From RGIG3701 sp964438515 (GTDB lineage Bacteria > Planctomycetota > Planctomycetia > Pirellulales > Thermoguttaceae), in NCBI GenBank assembly GCA_964438515.1, contig CAYTLK010000001.1, positions 62,001-126,000 of the forward strand: DNA of 64,000 bases, written 5' to 3'. Positions 44,174-52,269 of this stretch are shown here, one piece after another (the first letter of the stretch is position 1; every line of letters starts with the position of its first letter). The notes below the pieces were generated by a model that saw only the letters and a program-made list of their open reading frames with translations, searched no databases and was not told the DNA's origin. Both the position numbers and the translations under genes were made by a program.

Positions 44174-45178
44174 ATGAAACGTCTGGCAGATGGAATGATT
44201 TGGGGAAATTTTAGGCATTTTGAAACTTGTATGATTTTTAAGACTGTTGGTTTTTGGGGAATTTTGATCTTTTTTGGGATTTTGATTTTTTCCCTGAAAT
44301 CAGACGCCGCGTTTTCTCAGGAAATCACTTCCGGGAAACCCGATGGAAGCGTCATTAATGTATTATTAATTGACGGTCAGGGGACGCACAACTGGCGCGA
44401 AACGACCCCGATTCTTAAAAAAGACTTGGAAGAAACGGGCCTTTTTGACGTGACGGTCGAAACGACTCCCGAAGAAGACGAAAATATAGAAACGTTCCAT
44501 CCCGATTTTTCCGACTTCGACGTAGTTCTTTTGAATTATTGCGGAAAACTTTGGTCGTCCGAAACGCGTTTGAATCTGCTGAAATTCGTGGCGGACGGCG
44601 GCGGACTCGTCCTCTGTCACAGCGCAAACACCGCATTCCCGGACTGGGCGGAATTCAACCAGCTTCTTGTATCGAGCGGCTGGGGAAATCGCGGCGCTTC
44701 GTTCGGACCGTATTTGTTCTGGGAAGAGGGACGCGGCGCAATGGCGCTCGCTGCAGAAGGACCCACAGGAACGCACGGATTTTCGAGCGAGTTTCAACTG
44801 CTCAATTGTGCCCCTACGCACCCCATCATGCTCGGAATTCCTGCCAAAATGCTTCACGGTCCCGATGAAATGTATAGTAATATGCGCAGTTTGCGGGTTT
44901 TGAAGAATTTTGACCTTCAGTCGGTCGTCGTTCTGGCGGCAGCGTATTCCACACCAGAAGAACAAGGTTCGGGACGTTTGGAACCCCAGCTCATCGCGTC
45001 GGGTTACGGAAAAGGGCGTGTTTTTCAGATTTTTTACGGACATTCCGGAGTTCAGTGCCGCAGCGTTGCGTTCATCGTTCCTTTTTTAAGAGGCACGCAG
45101 TGGGCCGCCGCGGGAGTCGTTACAATTCCGATTCCGGAGGATGTTCCGACGGAAGAAAAATCGTATTCGCGTCCGTGA
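44174..45178 (+). CDS. Exported ThuA-domain (class I glutamine amidotransferase-like) protein
   Basis: 334 residues. A hydrophobic signal FKTVGFWGILIFFGILIFSL leads to the ThuA/trehalose-utilisation domain: VLLIDGQGTHNWRETTPIL, FDVVLLNYCGKLW, FVADGGGLVLCHSANTAFPDW (Gly-Gly-Gly-Leu-Val with a Cys-His pair), and YGKGRVFQIFYGHSGVQC. Members are common in secreted planctomycete proteins and lack a proven activity; a role in sugar handling is inferred. The promoter placement decides the start at 44174; the region upstream in frame (to 44033) is outside the transcript. Confidence 0.8.
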   Translation: MKRLADGMIWGNFRHFETCMIFKTVGFWGILIFFGILIFSLKSDAAFSQEITSGKPDGSVINVLLIDGQGTHNWRETTPILKKDLEETGLFDVTVETTPEEDENIETFHPDFSDFDVVLLNYCGKLWSSETRLNLLKFVADGGGLVLCHSANTAFPDWAEFNQLLVSSGWGNRGASFGPYLFWEEGRGAMALAAEGPTGTHGFSSEFQLLNCAPTHPIMLGIPAKMLHGPDEMYSNMRSLRVLKNFDLQSVVVLAAAYSTPEEQGSGRLEPQLIASGYGKGRVFQIFYGHSGVQCRSVAFIVPFLRGTQWAAAGVVTIPIPEDVPTEEKSYSRP

Positions 45179-45244
45179 GATTTTCTCCTCCTGAAAATCC
45201 CTCCCCAAATTTCAGCACTTTTGTTCGTTAATTCAAAGTATTCC

Positions 45245-46675
45245 ATGGATCATTCCAAAGCACTCGGTACAGCTCCCGTCTTTTCATTGCTGCTGAAATA
45301 CGGCATTCCCGCAGTTTTCGCGATGCTGATTCAAGTGCTTTATACGATTGTGGACTCCATTTTCATCGGTCAGTTTGTCGGAAATGACGGTTTTGCGGCC
45401 ATTACACTGATTTTTCCCTTCATCGTTTTGGGGAGCGGGTGCGGAATGCTCGTCGGAGTCGGCGCGTGTTCGTACATTTCACTTCTTCTGGGACAGCGAA
45501 AACTGAATGAAGCAGAAAAAACATTGGGAAATGCCGTCTGCATGATTCTGATTTTCTCACTGATTACGCCCCTCATTCTTTTGGTCTTCGCGACCTGGCT
45601 CGTCCATTCCTCCTCGATTTCTCCCCGAGTTCATGAAATGGCCAGCACTTTTTTATGGATTTCCATCCCCTGCGGCGTCCTCCCCTCGCTGATGTTCGGC
45701 CTCAACAACATCATCCGTGTTCAGGGAAATCCGAACATCGCAATGAGTAACATCATTTTCGGATTCTTAATCAACGCGATTTTCAATCCGATTTTTATCG
45801 CCGTCTTTCACTGGGGCGTTGCGGGTTCCGCCCTTGCAACCGTTTTGGCGCACACCCTCACCACCATTTGGATCCTTTTTTTCCTCACGAGTCCCTTCAG
45901 CCTCCTGAAAATTCGATGGAAAAACTTTTGGCTCCAATGGTCGATCTGCGGCCCGGTTCTCGCAATCGGACTCGCACCCTTCGTCGCTCAAGTCGCGGCG
46001 AGTCTTCAGGGAATGGTACTGAATATTGCACTAAAATCATTTGGCGGTGAAATGGCGCTGACGGTTTCCGGCGTCATTTACCGCGTTGCACTCGTCGTTT
46101 TCACCGTTGTTCTGGGAATCTACCAAGGCGTCCAACCCATTTTGGGGTACAATTACGGCGCACGACAGTTTCATCGAGTTTTTGCGGCCTGGCGGCTCGC
46201 AATTGGTCTCGCGACCGTCTGGTGCATCGGAAGCGTTTCACTCGTCCTGCTGTTTCCCGTCCAAACCATAGCGCTCGTTTCCAATGAAATGACCCCTGAA
46301 TTTATCTCCATGTCCGCCCCGGCGCTGCGAATTTCCCTCGCGATGTGCATCCTCATGGGGTTCCAGGTCATCGTTTCCATGTATTTTCAAACTACCGGAA
46401 AGCCGCGCCTCTCCATTTTTTTGAGTTTGACCCGCCAGGTCCTTTTTATGATTCCCGCCATCCTGATTTTGCCGCGGATTTTCCCATATTTCGGTCTGCC
46501 GGCGCTGACCGGCGTCTGGTGTTCCTACCCGGTCGCCGACCTGCTGGCGTTCCTTCTTTCCTCCTTCTTCTTCTACCACGAGTCCGCACAGCTCAAGTCG
46601 GGGAACATCCAATCCTCTATTCTTCCTGAAGTACCTATTTCCACAATTGAGAGTCAGCCTTCTATCACTCCTTGA
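45245..46675 (+). CDS. MATE-family multidrug/metabolite efflux transporter
   Basis: 476 residues with about 12 transmembrane helices. MATE signatures: LLLKYGIPAVFAMLIQVLYT, VDSIFIGQFVGNDGFAAI, GVGACSYISLLLGQRKLNEA (first repeat) and the second-half VLGIYQGVQPILGYNYGARQ. It exchanges Na+ or H+ for cationic compounds; substrate unknown. An in-frame TTG lies 8 codons before the ATG; neither has a strong ribosome site. Confidence 0.92.
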   Translation: MDHSKALGTAPVFSLLLKYGIPAVFAMLIQVLYTIVDSIFIGQFVGNDGFAAITLIFPFIVLGSGCGMLVGVGACSYISLLLGQRKLNEAEKTLGNAVCMILIFSLITPLILLVFATWLVHSSSISPRVHEMASTFLWISIPCGVLPSLMFGLNNIIRVQGNPNIAMSNIIFGFLINAIFNPIFIAVFHWGVAGSALATVLAHTLTTIWILFFLTSPFSLLKIRWKNFWLQWSICGPVLAIGLAPFVAQVAASLQGMVLNIALKSFGGEMALTVSGVIYRVALVVFTVVLGIYQGVQPILGYNYGARQFHRVFAAWRLAIGLATVWCIGSVSLVLLFPVQTIALVSNEMTPEFISMSAPALRISLAMCILMGFQVIVSMYFQTTGKPRLSIFLSLTRQVLFMIPAILILPRIFPYFGLPALTGVWCSYPVADLLAFLLSSFFFYHESAQLKSGNIQSSILPEVPISTIESQPSITP

Positions 46676-46757
46676 GCGAAAATCCTAGCGTTTTGAGAAG
46701 AAAACTTAAAACCTCCCCAATATTTGTGAAATTTTACAAATATTTCAGCGAAGGCAC

Positions 46758-46786
46758 TTGACAGGACACATAAAATATGTTATACT
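46758..46786 (+). promoter_or_regulatory. Consensus sigma70 promoter of the small gene at 46956
   Basis: TTGACA (46758-46763), exactly 17 bases, TATACT (46781-46786). Leader of about 160 nt. Confidence 0.8.
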
Positions 46787-46955
46787 TATAAAGATTGTGA
46801 TTAGGAACATTTGAACCTTTATTTTATTTTTGTTCGTTAATTTCCGTACATTAACGCAATTTCCAATACATATTCAAATCTTTCGTAGCGCTCTTTTTAT
46901 TATGGCGCAGCGGAAGTACAAATCACCTTTCGGTGTTTTATAAAAGGAGGTAAAA

Positions 46956-47174
46956 ATGAGAACGGTTTTTGACGCAATTCTGGAATGCGGGCACGATGAA
47001 GATTTCGTACCCCAGGTTACTCCGGATTTTAAACCGACAGATGCACCTGCTGGTTCTTTGGCGAAGCTGAAGGTTCTTGCGGAACGTGTGCGGATGGGAT
47101 TTCCTCTCTGGCACGAAGACGATCGAAGCGACTACAGCGGGCTGACCGGATACCGAACTTCAGACGACCGATAA
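46956..47174 (+). CDS. Small conserved-looking protein, function unknown
   Basis: 72 residues, acidic, no signal or helix of note (start RTVFDAILECGHDEDFVPQV, end SDYSGLTGYRTSDDR). It has the best expression signals in the window: consensus promoter, an exact AAAGGAGGT Shine-Dalgarno 5 bases before the ATG, and a tight terminator. This makes a real, abundant protein likely. No family is recognised; Cys-His and several Asp/Glu could bind metal, which is speculation. Confidence 0.7.
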   Translation: MRTVFDAILECGHDEDFVPQVTPDFKPTDAPAGSLAKLKVLAERVRMGFPLWHEDDRSDYSGLTGYRTSDDR

Positions 47175-47195
47175 TGGTTCCGTTTCATTGCTTAA

Positions 47196-47220
47196 GGGAG
47201 ACTTGCGGGTCTCCTTTTTT
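47196..47220 (+). terminator. Terminator of the small gene
   Basis: GGAGAC pairs with GTCTCC around TTGCGG, followed by six T. Confidence 0.8.
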
Positions 47221-47253
47221 CGTATTTAACGACACAAGCACCACATCAATCAA

Positions 47254-47283
47254 AAAAAAGAAGGCCTTTCGACCTTCTTTTTT
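47254..47283. terminator. Terminator serving csrA
   Basis: AAAGAAGG (47257-47264) pairs with CCTTCTTT (47273-47280), flanked by A-rich and T-rich runs; on the minus strand it follows the csrA stop. Confidence 0.75.
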
Positions 47284-47331
47284 CTTGCCTTTTATTCCGC
47301 GAGTTTCAATCGGTGTTGTTTCTGAAATTTT

Positions 47332-47706
47332 TTAATCTTTATCCCAGCGAAAATACTTTCGAACGGGACACTGGCGATTCGTGTTTGCCACAGAATCTTT
47401 TGCAAGTTCTTCTTCCGCAACCACACAGCAGGAAGGTGCACTTGCAGTTTTCACGTCCGATTCCTCCTGTACGATCCTGCGCGCATAAGAACGCAGAGGA
47501 GCCCTTTTGACGGGAGCCGACTCCCGTTCCGGCATAGGCGCAGCCTTGCATTCGCCGTCTTTTTCCAATTCGTCGCGCAGAACAAGCACATCATCCGGTG
47601 CTTCAATTCCGAGACGGACTCGATCTTTAGTCAAACGAACCACCGTAACCACGATGGATTCGCCCACACGAATCCGTTCACTTTCCTTGCGGGACAATAC
47701 TAACAT
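47332..47706 (-). CDS. csrA: Carbon storage regulator CsrA with long C-terminal extension
   Basis: 124 residues. The first 60 are CsrA: MLVLSRKESERIRVG, IVVTVVRLTKDRVRLGIEAP, DVLVLRDELE, with the conserved RNA-binding Arg residues. CsrA binds GGA motifs in mRNA leaders and changes translation. Typical CsrA ends near residue 60-70; here a further 60 or so residues (Arg/Ala-rich RAPLRSYARRIVQEE, a CC pair and an ending RKYFRWDKD) follow. Start at 47706 chosen for CAGGGAGG upstream; an earlier in-frame TTG is less likely. It follows the 99-residue gene after 20 bases. Confidence 0.92.
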   Translation of the reverse strand: MLVLSRKESERIRVGESIVVTVVRLTKDRVRLGIEAPDDVLVLRDELEKDGECKAAPMPERESAPVKRAPLRSYARRIVQEESDVKTASAPSCCVVAEEELAKDSVANTNRQCPVRKYFRWDKD

Positions 47707-47726
47707 TCTAAACCTCCCTGTGGATT

Positions 47727-48026
47727 TCAAAATCCAAGACTCAAATCATCATGAATTGAATCCAATATTTTTGTTTGTTGTACTTTTTCTCCTGTTGGAC
47801 CGTAAAACAGGACCTGATTTTTCTCCGCTTCCCAGATGGCGGTAAATTTCACCATTCGGGGACCATGGAGGCAGTAAAAAATACCGCACGGTCTTCCTCC
47901 GCGTCTCAAAAGACTCTTCGTCATCTGAAACGCATTTTTCTTTAAATGATTGTGGAGACACAACGTCTCATTCACATAATCACAGAGTTCAGAACAGTTG
48001 GAAATTCTGAGCTGACAGCAGACCAT
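47727..48026 (-). CDS. Small protein encoded directly upstream of csrA, unknown function
   Basis: 99 residues. Cys-rich start (VCCQLRISNCSELCDYVNET), then a compact end with conserved look (GIFYCLHGPRMVKFTAIWEAEK, FYGPTGEKVQQTKI). ATG at 48026 has AGAGGA six bases upstream; the frame stays open to 48131, but that longer reading lacks a good site. It is translated just ahead of csrA (20-base gap), so coregulation is likely. It is not FliW, which usually pairs with CsrA elsewhere: it is too short and differs in sequence. No function assigned. Confidence 0.65.
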   Translation of the reverse strand: MVCCQLRISNCSELCDYVNETLCLHNHLKKNAFQMTKSLLRRGGRPCGIFYCLHGPRMVKFTAIWEAEKNQVLFYGPTGEKVQQTKILDSIHDDLSLGF

Positions 48027-48591
48027 TGACGATCCTCTCTTCCGTGTTGATCTGCGGACCAATATTTTCTGCGAAAATTGATTGGTTTGGGAAAAACGAC
48101 ACACCCTTAAAAACGTTTTTTTACGATTCAATTCCGTTCACGAATCAGAAAAATCCTCTTCTTCTGACTTTTGGGAATCATTGTGCCGCTTTTCTTTTTA
48201 CAATAATGTTTATCGTGATATTTGGTCCAAGAATTTGTTATTTTTTTCAGTATAACTGTTGTTTCTATTGCAAAAGATAGATAAAACAGTTAATTTAATG
48301 CGTCTTGCAATTATGGGAAATATCGGCAATTTATGACGCGCAAATTCAGCCCTAAAAGACTCTTTTCCCCTTTTTTTACAGGTTTTTCAGGGAAAGGTTT
48401 TGAAAAAATGGACTGGCACAAACAGGAAGATTCTAACGATTGACCGGAATAACGGACTCGTGAGACTTCAAACGAGGAAATCGACTGAAAAGATTTCCGA
48501 AATATTCCAGGGGGGGTAGTACAATTTTAAAATTCAGATAAAATAAGAGTCCTATTTTTCTCCGTTTCCACTCATTCAGAAAGCAAAAACG
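48027..48591. other. Intergenic region upstream of galT, nothing recognised
   Basis: 565 bases between divergent genes. AT-rich with a palindromic AATTTTAAAATT near 48523 and a G run. No tRNA, hairpin terminator or credible ORF seen. Confidence 0.5.
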
Positions 48592-49692
48592 ATGCGATAC
48601 GATCCCATTTACGATATTTGGGTGGCGGTTTCCGAAAAAAGAAGAGTCCGCCCGATGGATTTTCACAGCGAGAAAGAACCAGCTCCGCATCTGAAGTACA
48701 ACTGCCGCTGTCCGTTCTGCGAGGGAAACGAATTGGAAACTCCTGCGGAACTGGATGCCGTTTCGAGAGAAATTCCGCTGGAAACATCCGAGTTAGAACC
48801 GCGCAATCTGGAAAAAACGCTCGACGATTACCGCCGTCCCAACGCCCCAGGATGGATCGTTCGTTCCGTTCCGAACCGCTATCCGTTTGTGGAACCCGAC
48901 AAAGAACGAACTTTTCAGAAATTCGGACCGTATATTGCTGCGCCCAATACCGGTCAGCAAGAGGTGTTGGTGGACGCGCCGTTTCACGACACGTCGCTCA
49001 GCGAATTAAATCCGGAAGAGTTTCAATATCTTATCCATTTTTACCATCGGAGACTTCATCAACTCCGAAAAGAGGGGCGATGGGCGTACGCGCAGCTCTT
49101 CAAAAATCAAGGTCAAGCGGCGGGAGCGTCCCTCACGCACATTCATTCGCAGCTCGTGGCGCTTCCTTTCGTTCCTCCTTCCATCTTGCAGGAACAGCAC
49201 TTTCTGGAACTCCATCGTCGTGAAACCGGCAAATGCTACCATTGCGAGATTCTGGAATACGAAATGCGCGAAAAATGGCGATTTGTGGCGCAAACGAAAT
49301 ATTTTGACGTTTTTTGTCCTTTTGCGTCCCGTTACTGTGGCGAAATTCATATCGTCCCGCAGCGTCACGTCCCGTGTTTCGTGCAATCGAGCCGCGAAGA
49401 ACTCGACGATCTGGCGTCTCTGCTGCGAAAGACGATTCAACGTTTGGAAAAAATTTTGCCTGTTGCGGATTACAATCTCGTTTTTCGAACCTCTCCGTGG
49501 TTTTATACGGCTCAAGGGGTGCAGACAGACCCGAATTTTCACTGGCGGCTTGAAATCTGTCCGAGAATCACCGCACAGGCGGGATTTGAGATGGGAACCG
49601 GCTGTTTTGTAAATCCTGTCGCTCCTGAAACGGTCGCAGCCGTCATGGGGAGCGAAAAAGATGAAAAAGAAGTCCTAAAAACACAATATTAA
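48592..49692 (+). CDS. galT: Galactose-1-phosphate uridylyltransferase-like protein
   Basis: 366 residues. N-terminal YDPIYDIWVAVSEKRR and zinc CPFC (near 42), the active-site segment THIHSQLVALP (H-x-H-x-Q; GalT nucleophile His region near 180), and CHYCE-type zinc with late HIVPQRHVP. It transfers UMP between UDP-glucose and galactose 1-phosphate in the Leloir pathway. The C-terminal codons (EVLKTQY and stop) lie inside repeat B2, so the tail is repeat-derived. No GalK or GalE gene is in the window. Confidence 0.88.
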   Translation: MRYDPIYDIWVAVSEKRRVRPMDFHSEKEPAPHLKYNCRCPFCEGNELETPAELDAVSREIPLETSELEPRNLEKTLDDYRRPNAPGWIVRSVPNRYPFVEPDKERTFQKFGPYIAAPNTGQQEVLVDAPFHDTSLSELNPEEFQYLIHFYHRRLHQLRKEGRWAYAQLFKNQGQAAGASLTHIHSQLVALPFVPPSILQEQHFLELHRRETGKCYHCEILEYEMREKWRFVAQTKYFDVFCPFASRYCGEIHIVPQRHVPCFVQSSREELDDLASLLRKTIQRLEKILPVADYNLVFRTSPWFYTAQGVQTDPNFHWRLEICPRITAQAGFEMGTGCFVNPVAPETVAAVMGSEKDEKEVLKTQY

Positions 49693-49906
49693 AAAGTTTT
49701 TGAAAAAGGGGTCTGGGGAAAAAACAACATTCAAAATGTTTTTTCCCCACGACCGTCACGACAGTACGGGAGCGTTTTGTTTCCTCCCGTTAGGGTGGAA
49801 ACTCCGCCACGTACAAAAAGTCCTTGAAACGCGATCTGTATTGTACGGTTTTGCACAAAATTGTTTTTTTACAAAAATTTCAATTTTGATGTTTTTAGAA
49901 CTTCCT
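49668..49906 (-). repeat. Dispersed MITE-like repeat type B, copy B2 (inverted)
   Basis: 239 bases, reverse of B1. Left end AGAAGTCCTAAAAACACAAT, right end, read inward, AGGAAGTTCTAAAAAC. The two ends form terminal inverted repeats. The interior includes GGGGAAAAAACAACATTC and AATGTTTTTTCCCC that fold together, and CGGGAG...CTCCCG. The left end overlaps the end of galT. Confidence 0.85.
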
Positions 49907-49987
49907 TTATCTGATTCCACTTTTTTTCGTGAAACCTGAATGGGAATTTTTGCGGACGAACTTTACAGCTTTTTTGCGAACGAACTT

Positions 49988-51277
49988 TTACCGCTGCTGC
50001 GGAACAGACGGCTCGGTCGCCAAATCGTAAATTTCCCGCAAAAGAAAAAAAGAACCCGTCACAAGCAGAACGGTCGACATATTTTCTTGAGGAATGGACA
50101 TTCGGTAGGCGTCTTGCGACTTTTTTTCTTCCACAATCTCCCCATTCCACCCAATTTGACACAAAAAAGGGCGTATTTCTTGCGTCGGAGTTGTGCGTTC
50201 AGATAAAAATTCCGTTAAAACCAGCTTTTCTGGAGTCAGTTCCTGAAGAATTTCCAACATTTTGCGCCAGTTTTTATCCTGTGCGGACGCAAAAACAACC
50301 CGTTTGGGGGACTGCGGAAAGGTTTTTTTTATCCATTCGACGGTTTCGCGCATCGACTCCGGACTGTGTGCCGCATCCAGAATCACCGTCGGATTCTGAC
50401 GAACCAACTCAATCCTCCCCGGTAAACGAGCGCGCTTCAACCCGTTGCGGATGTTCTGGAGAGAAACCCATCGTCGAAAAAACTCCATAGATTTCAGTAC
50501 GATTGCAGCATTCCGACGCTGGTGAGCGCCCGGCATTCCAAGCGGAATTCCCTCGCCGATTTCCACAGGAAACTGCTTTCCCGCCCAAGCGTCCGGCGCG
50601 TGTTTTTCGGTTGCGATTCCATGTATAATCGGAAAAACACGTTCGAAAACCTCCGGCGCCATTGCGCCCACGATGAGCGGAACCTCTTCTTTCACAATCC
50701 CCGCTTTTTCCCGAGCGATTTCTTCAACCGTTCCGCCCAGCTGCGCCGTATGTTCGAGCGCGATATTCGTAATAATGCACAAACTCGGACGACAGATGTT
50801 CGTCGCGTCAGTTCGTCCTCCGAGACCGACCTCCACAACGGCAAAATCGACATTTTCCTCCGCAAAATATTCAAACGCAGCAACCGTCAGAATCTCAAAG
50901 ACCGTTACACTTTCACCATCTTCACCAATTTCACTCATTTTATCGAGTGCCGGACGAATTTTTTCTTCCAAAATAGCGTTCAGACGCTCGCGAGAGATTG
51001 GAACGCCATTGATTTGAATGCGTTCTTCAAGTTTGCGCACGTGAGGCGATGTGTACAATCCGACCCGGAGCCCTGCTTCCTCCAAAACGCAGCTCAGCAT
51101 GGCGGCCGTGCTTCCTTTTCCTTTGCTTCCTGTAACGTGAATCACAGCAAACTGTCGTTCGGGAAAATCGAGCATTTCGTGCAGAACTTCCACACGATGA
51201 AGATCGAACTCTTTCGTCGAATAGGAGGGCTGAAGCTCCATATTCAGGCGAGATTTAAGCAGCGAAAAATCAAACAT
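49988..51277 (-). CDS. folC: Folylpolyglutamate/dihydrofolate synthase FolC
   Basis: 429 residues, Mur-ligase superfamily. P-loop VIHVTGSKGKGSTAAML near residue 45, VGLYTSPHVRKLEERI, DFAVVEVGLGGRTDATN (carbamylated lysine region follows), EHTAQLGGTVEEIAREKAG and ILDAAHSPESM. It adds glutamate to dihydropteroate and folates, cytoplasmic. The reading start at 51277 lies beside repeat A3. It is consistent with the folate demand of the thyX-type dTMP route. Confidence 0.95.
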   Translation of the reverse strand: MFDFSLLKSRLNMELQPSYSTKEFDLHRVEVLHEMLDFPERQFAVIHVTGSKGKGSTAAMLSCVLEEAGLRVGLYTSPHVRKLEERIQINGVPISRERLNAILEEKIRPALDKMSEIGEDGESVTVFEILTVAAFEYFAEENVDFAVVEVGLGGRTDATNICRPSLCIITNIALEHTAQLGGTVEEIAREKAGIVKEEVPLIVGAMAPEVFERVFPIIHGIATEKHAPDAWAGKQFPVEIGEGIPLGMPGAHQRRNAAIVLKSMEFFRRWVSLQNIRNGLKRARLPGRIELVRQNPTVILDAAHSPESMRETVEWIKKTFPQSPKRVVFASAQDKNWRKMLEILQELTPEKLVLTEFLSERTTPTQEIRPFLCQIGWNGEIVEEKKSQDAYRMSIPQENMSTVLLVTGSFFLLREIYDLATEPSVPQQR

Positions 51278-51283
51278 TATTCA

Positions 51284-51418
51284 ATATTAGGCGTTTTTTC
51301 AGGTGTGAAATCTGCGAGGTCGCGGAGCGATTTTCCCGCAGGGTGAATCACACGGGAAACCAAGGCCGAAAAACTCGTTACGATTCCTGAAATTTCAAGC
51401 AGGATGCGTATAATATAA
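51284..51418 (-). repeat. Dispersed repeat type A, short copy A3 (inverted)
   Basis: The reverse complement matches the first half of A1/A2 (TGAAATTTCAGGAATCG, TTTTTCGGCC, CACCCTGCGGGA) and then skips to CGCCTAATATT, so the hairpin segment between GTCGTGGGG and CCCCAGACC is missing. A deletion derivative, just upstream of folC. Confidence 0.75.
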
Positions 51419-51525
51419 AGGAATAAAAACAAATGAGGAAAATTAATTTTGAAACACTTTTGAACATTTTCAATCATTTTCAAGCATTTTCAAACAAATT
51501 TCCTCACAGTTTTTAGGATTCCGTC

Positions 51526-51852
51526 TTAATTCTGCGACATCTGGCAGTATTCCGTAACGACACCATTTTCATCGGTGAAAAACGCGATTCGGATTCCGGG
51601 AACCACATCCATCGGTCCCCAAAAACACTTTTTATTTTCACATTTTGCATCAATTTCATCGACCAAATACGCAATATGACCGCCTTTCGCAACAGGAAGG
51701 CCGGCCATCGGAGAATCTGAGTCGAAACACAAATATTCGATTGTGTTCGGATCCTGTGCCGGGTCGGTCGCCCAGCATTTAATGGATTCCAAATAGAACA
51801 TTCCTTCTTTTTTTTCCGGAACGGCAGCTCCGTAATGCGCGAACTTTTTCAT
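51526..51852 (-). CDS. VOC-family (glyoxalase/bleomycin-resistance-like) protein
   Basis: 108 residues, one VOC domain reading: HYGAAVPEKKEGMFY, TIEYLCFDSDSPMAG, HIAYLVDEID and IAFFTDENGVVTEYCQM (final metal-ligand Glu-like segment). VOC domains chelate metals and act in pairs; substrate unknown. RBS AGGAGAGTTT. Short but complete. Confidence 0.8.
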   Translation of the reverse strand: MKKFAHYGAAVPEKKEGMFYLESIKCWATDPAQDPNTIEYLCFDSDSPMAGLPVAKGGHIAYLVDEIDAKCENKKCFWGPMDVVPGIRIAFFTDENGVVTEYCQMSQN

Positions 51853-52269
51853 ACAAACTCTCCTTTTTCATAAAAAACTACGTAAAAACCGTTTTTCCTG
51901 ACGTTTCGCGGAATACGATTTTGTAACATCAACAGGATTCCTTTATTGAAACTCAAAATAAGATTTTTTTCAAGGAGCGGGTCCCCTGTTTTCGTCAAAA
52001 AATTTCAAAAAATTTTCATAAACTCCAGCTTTCGGACCGTTTTTTCCAAAAAAACAGCCCCGGTCCCTTTTTCCTTTCCCGTTCCGTGGTATAATGGGCG
52101 GTATAGTATATACATGAAAAACGGTATATTTTAACCTTCCTGTACTGATTTCACTTGAAAATTTCCTTTGGACGCCGCAACGTCCGTCGTTTCGCAATCG
52201 CGCGAGCAACGAGAAGCGGAAATTCAAAAGGAGTCGGGTAAAATTTGAGCTAAAAAAAGGAAAATTCCC
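51853..52269. other. Intergenic region with a promoter-like box
   Basis: 417 bases. TATAAT at 52091-52096 precedes the large secreted gene at 52270, with a leader of about 165 nt. No gene or strong hairpin is recognised. Confidence 0.5.
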
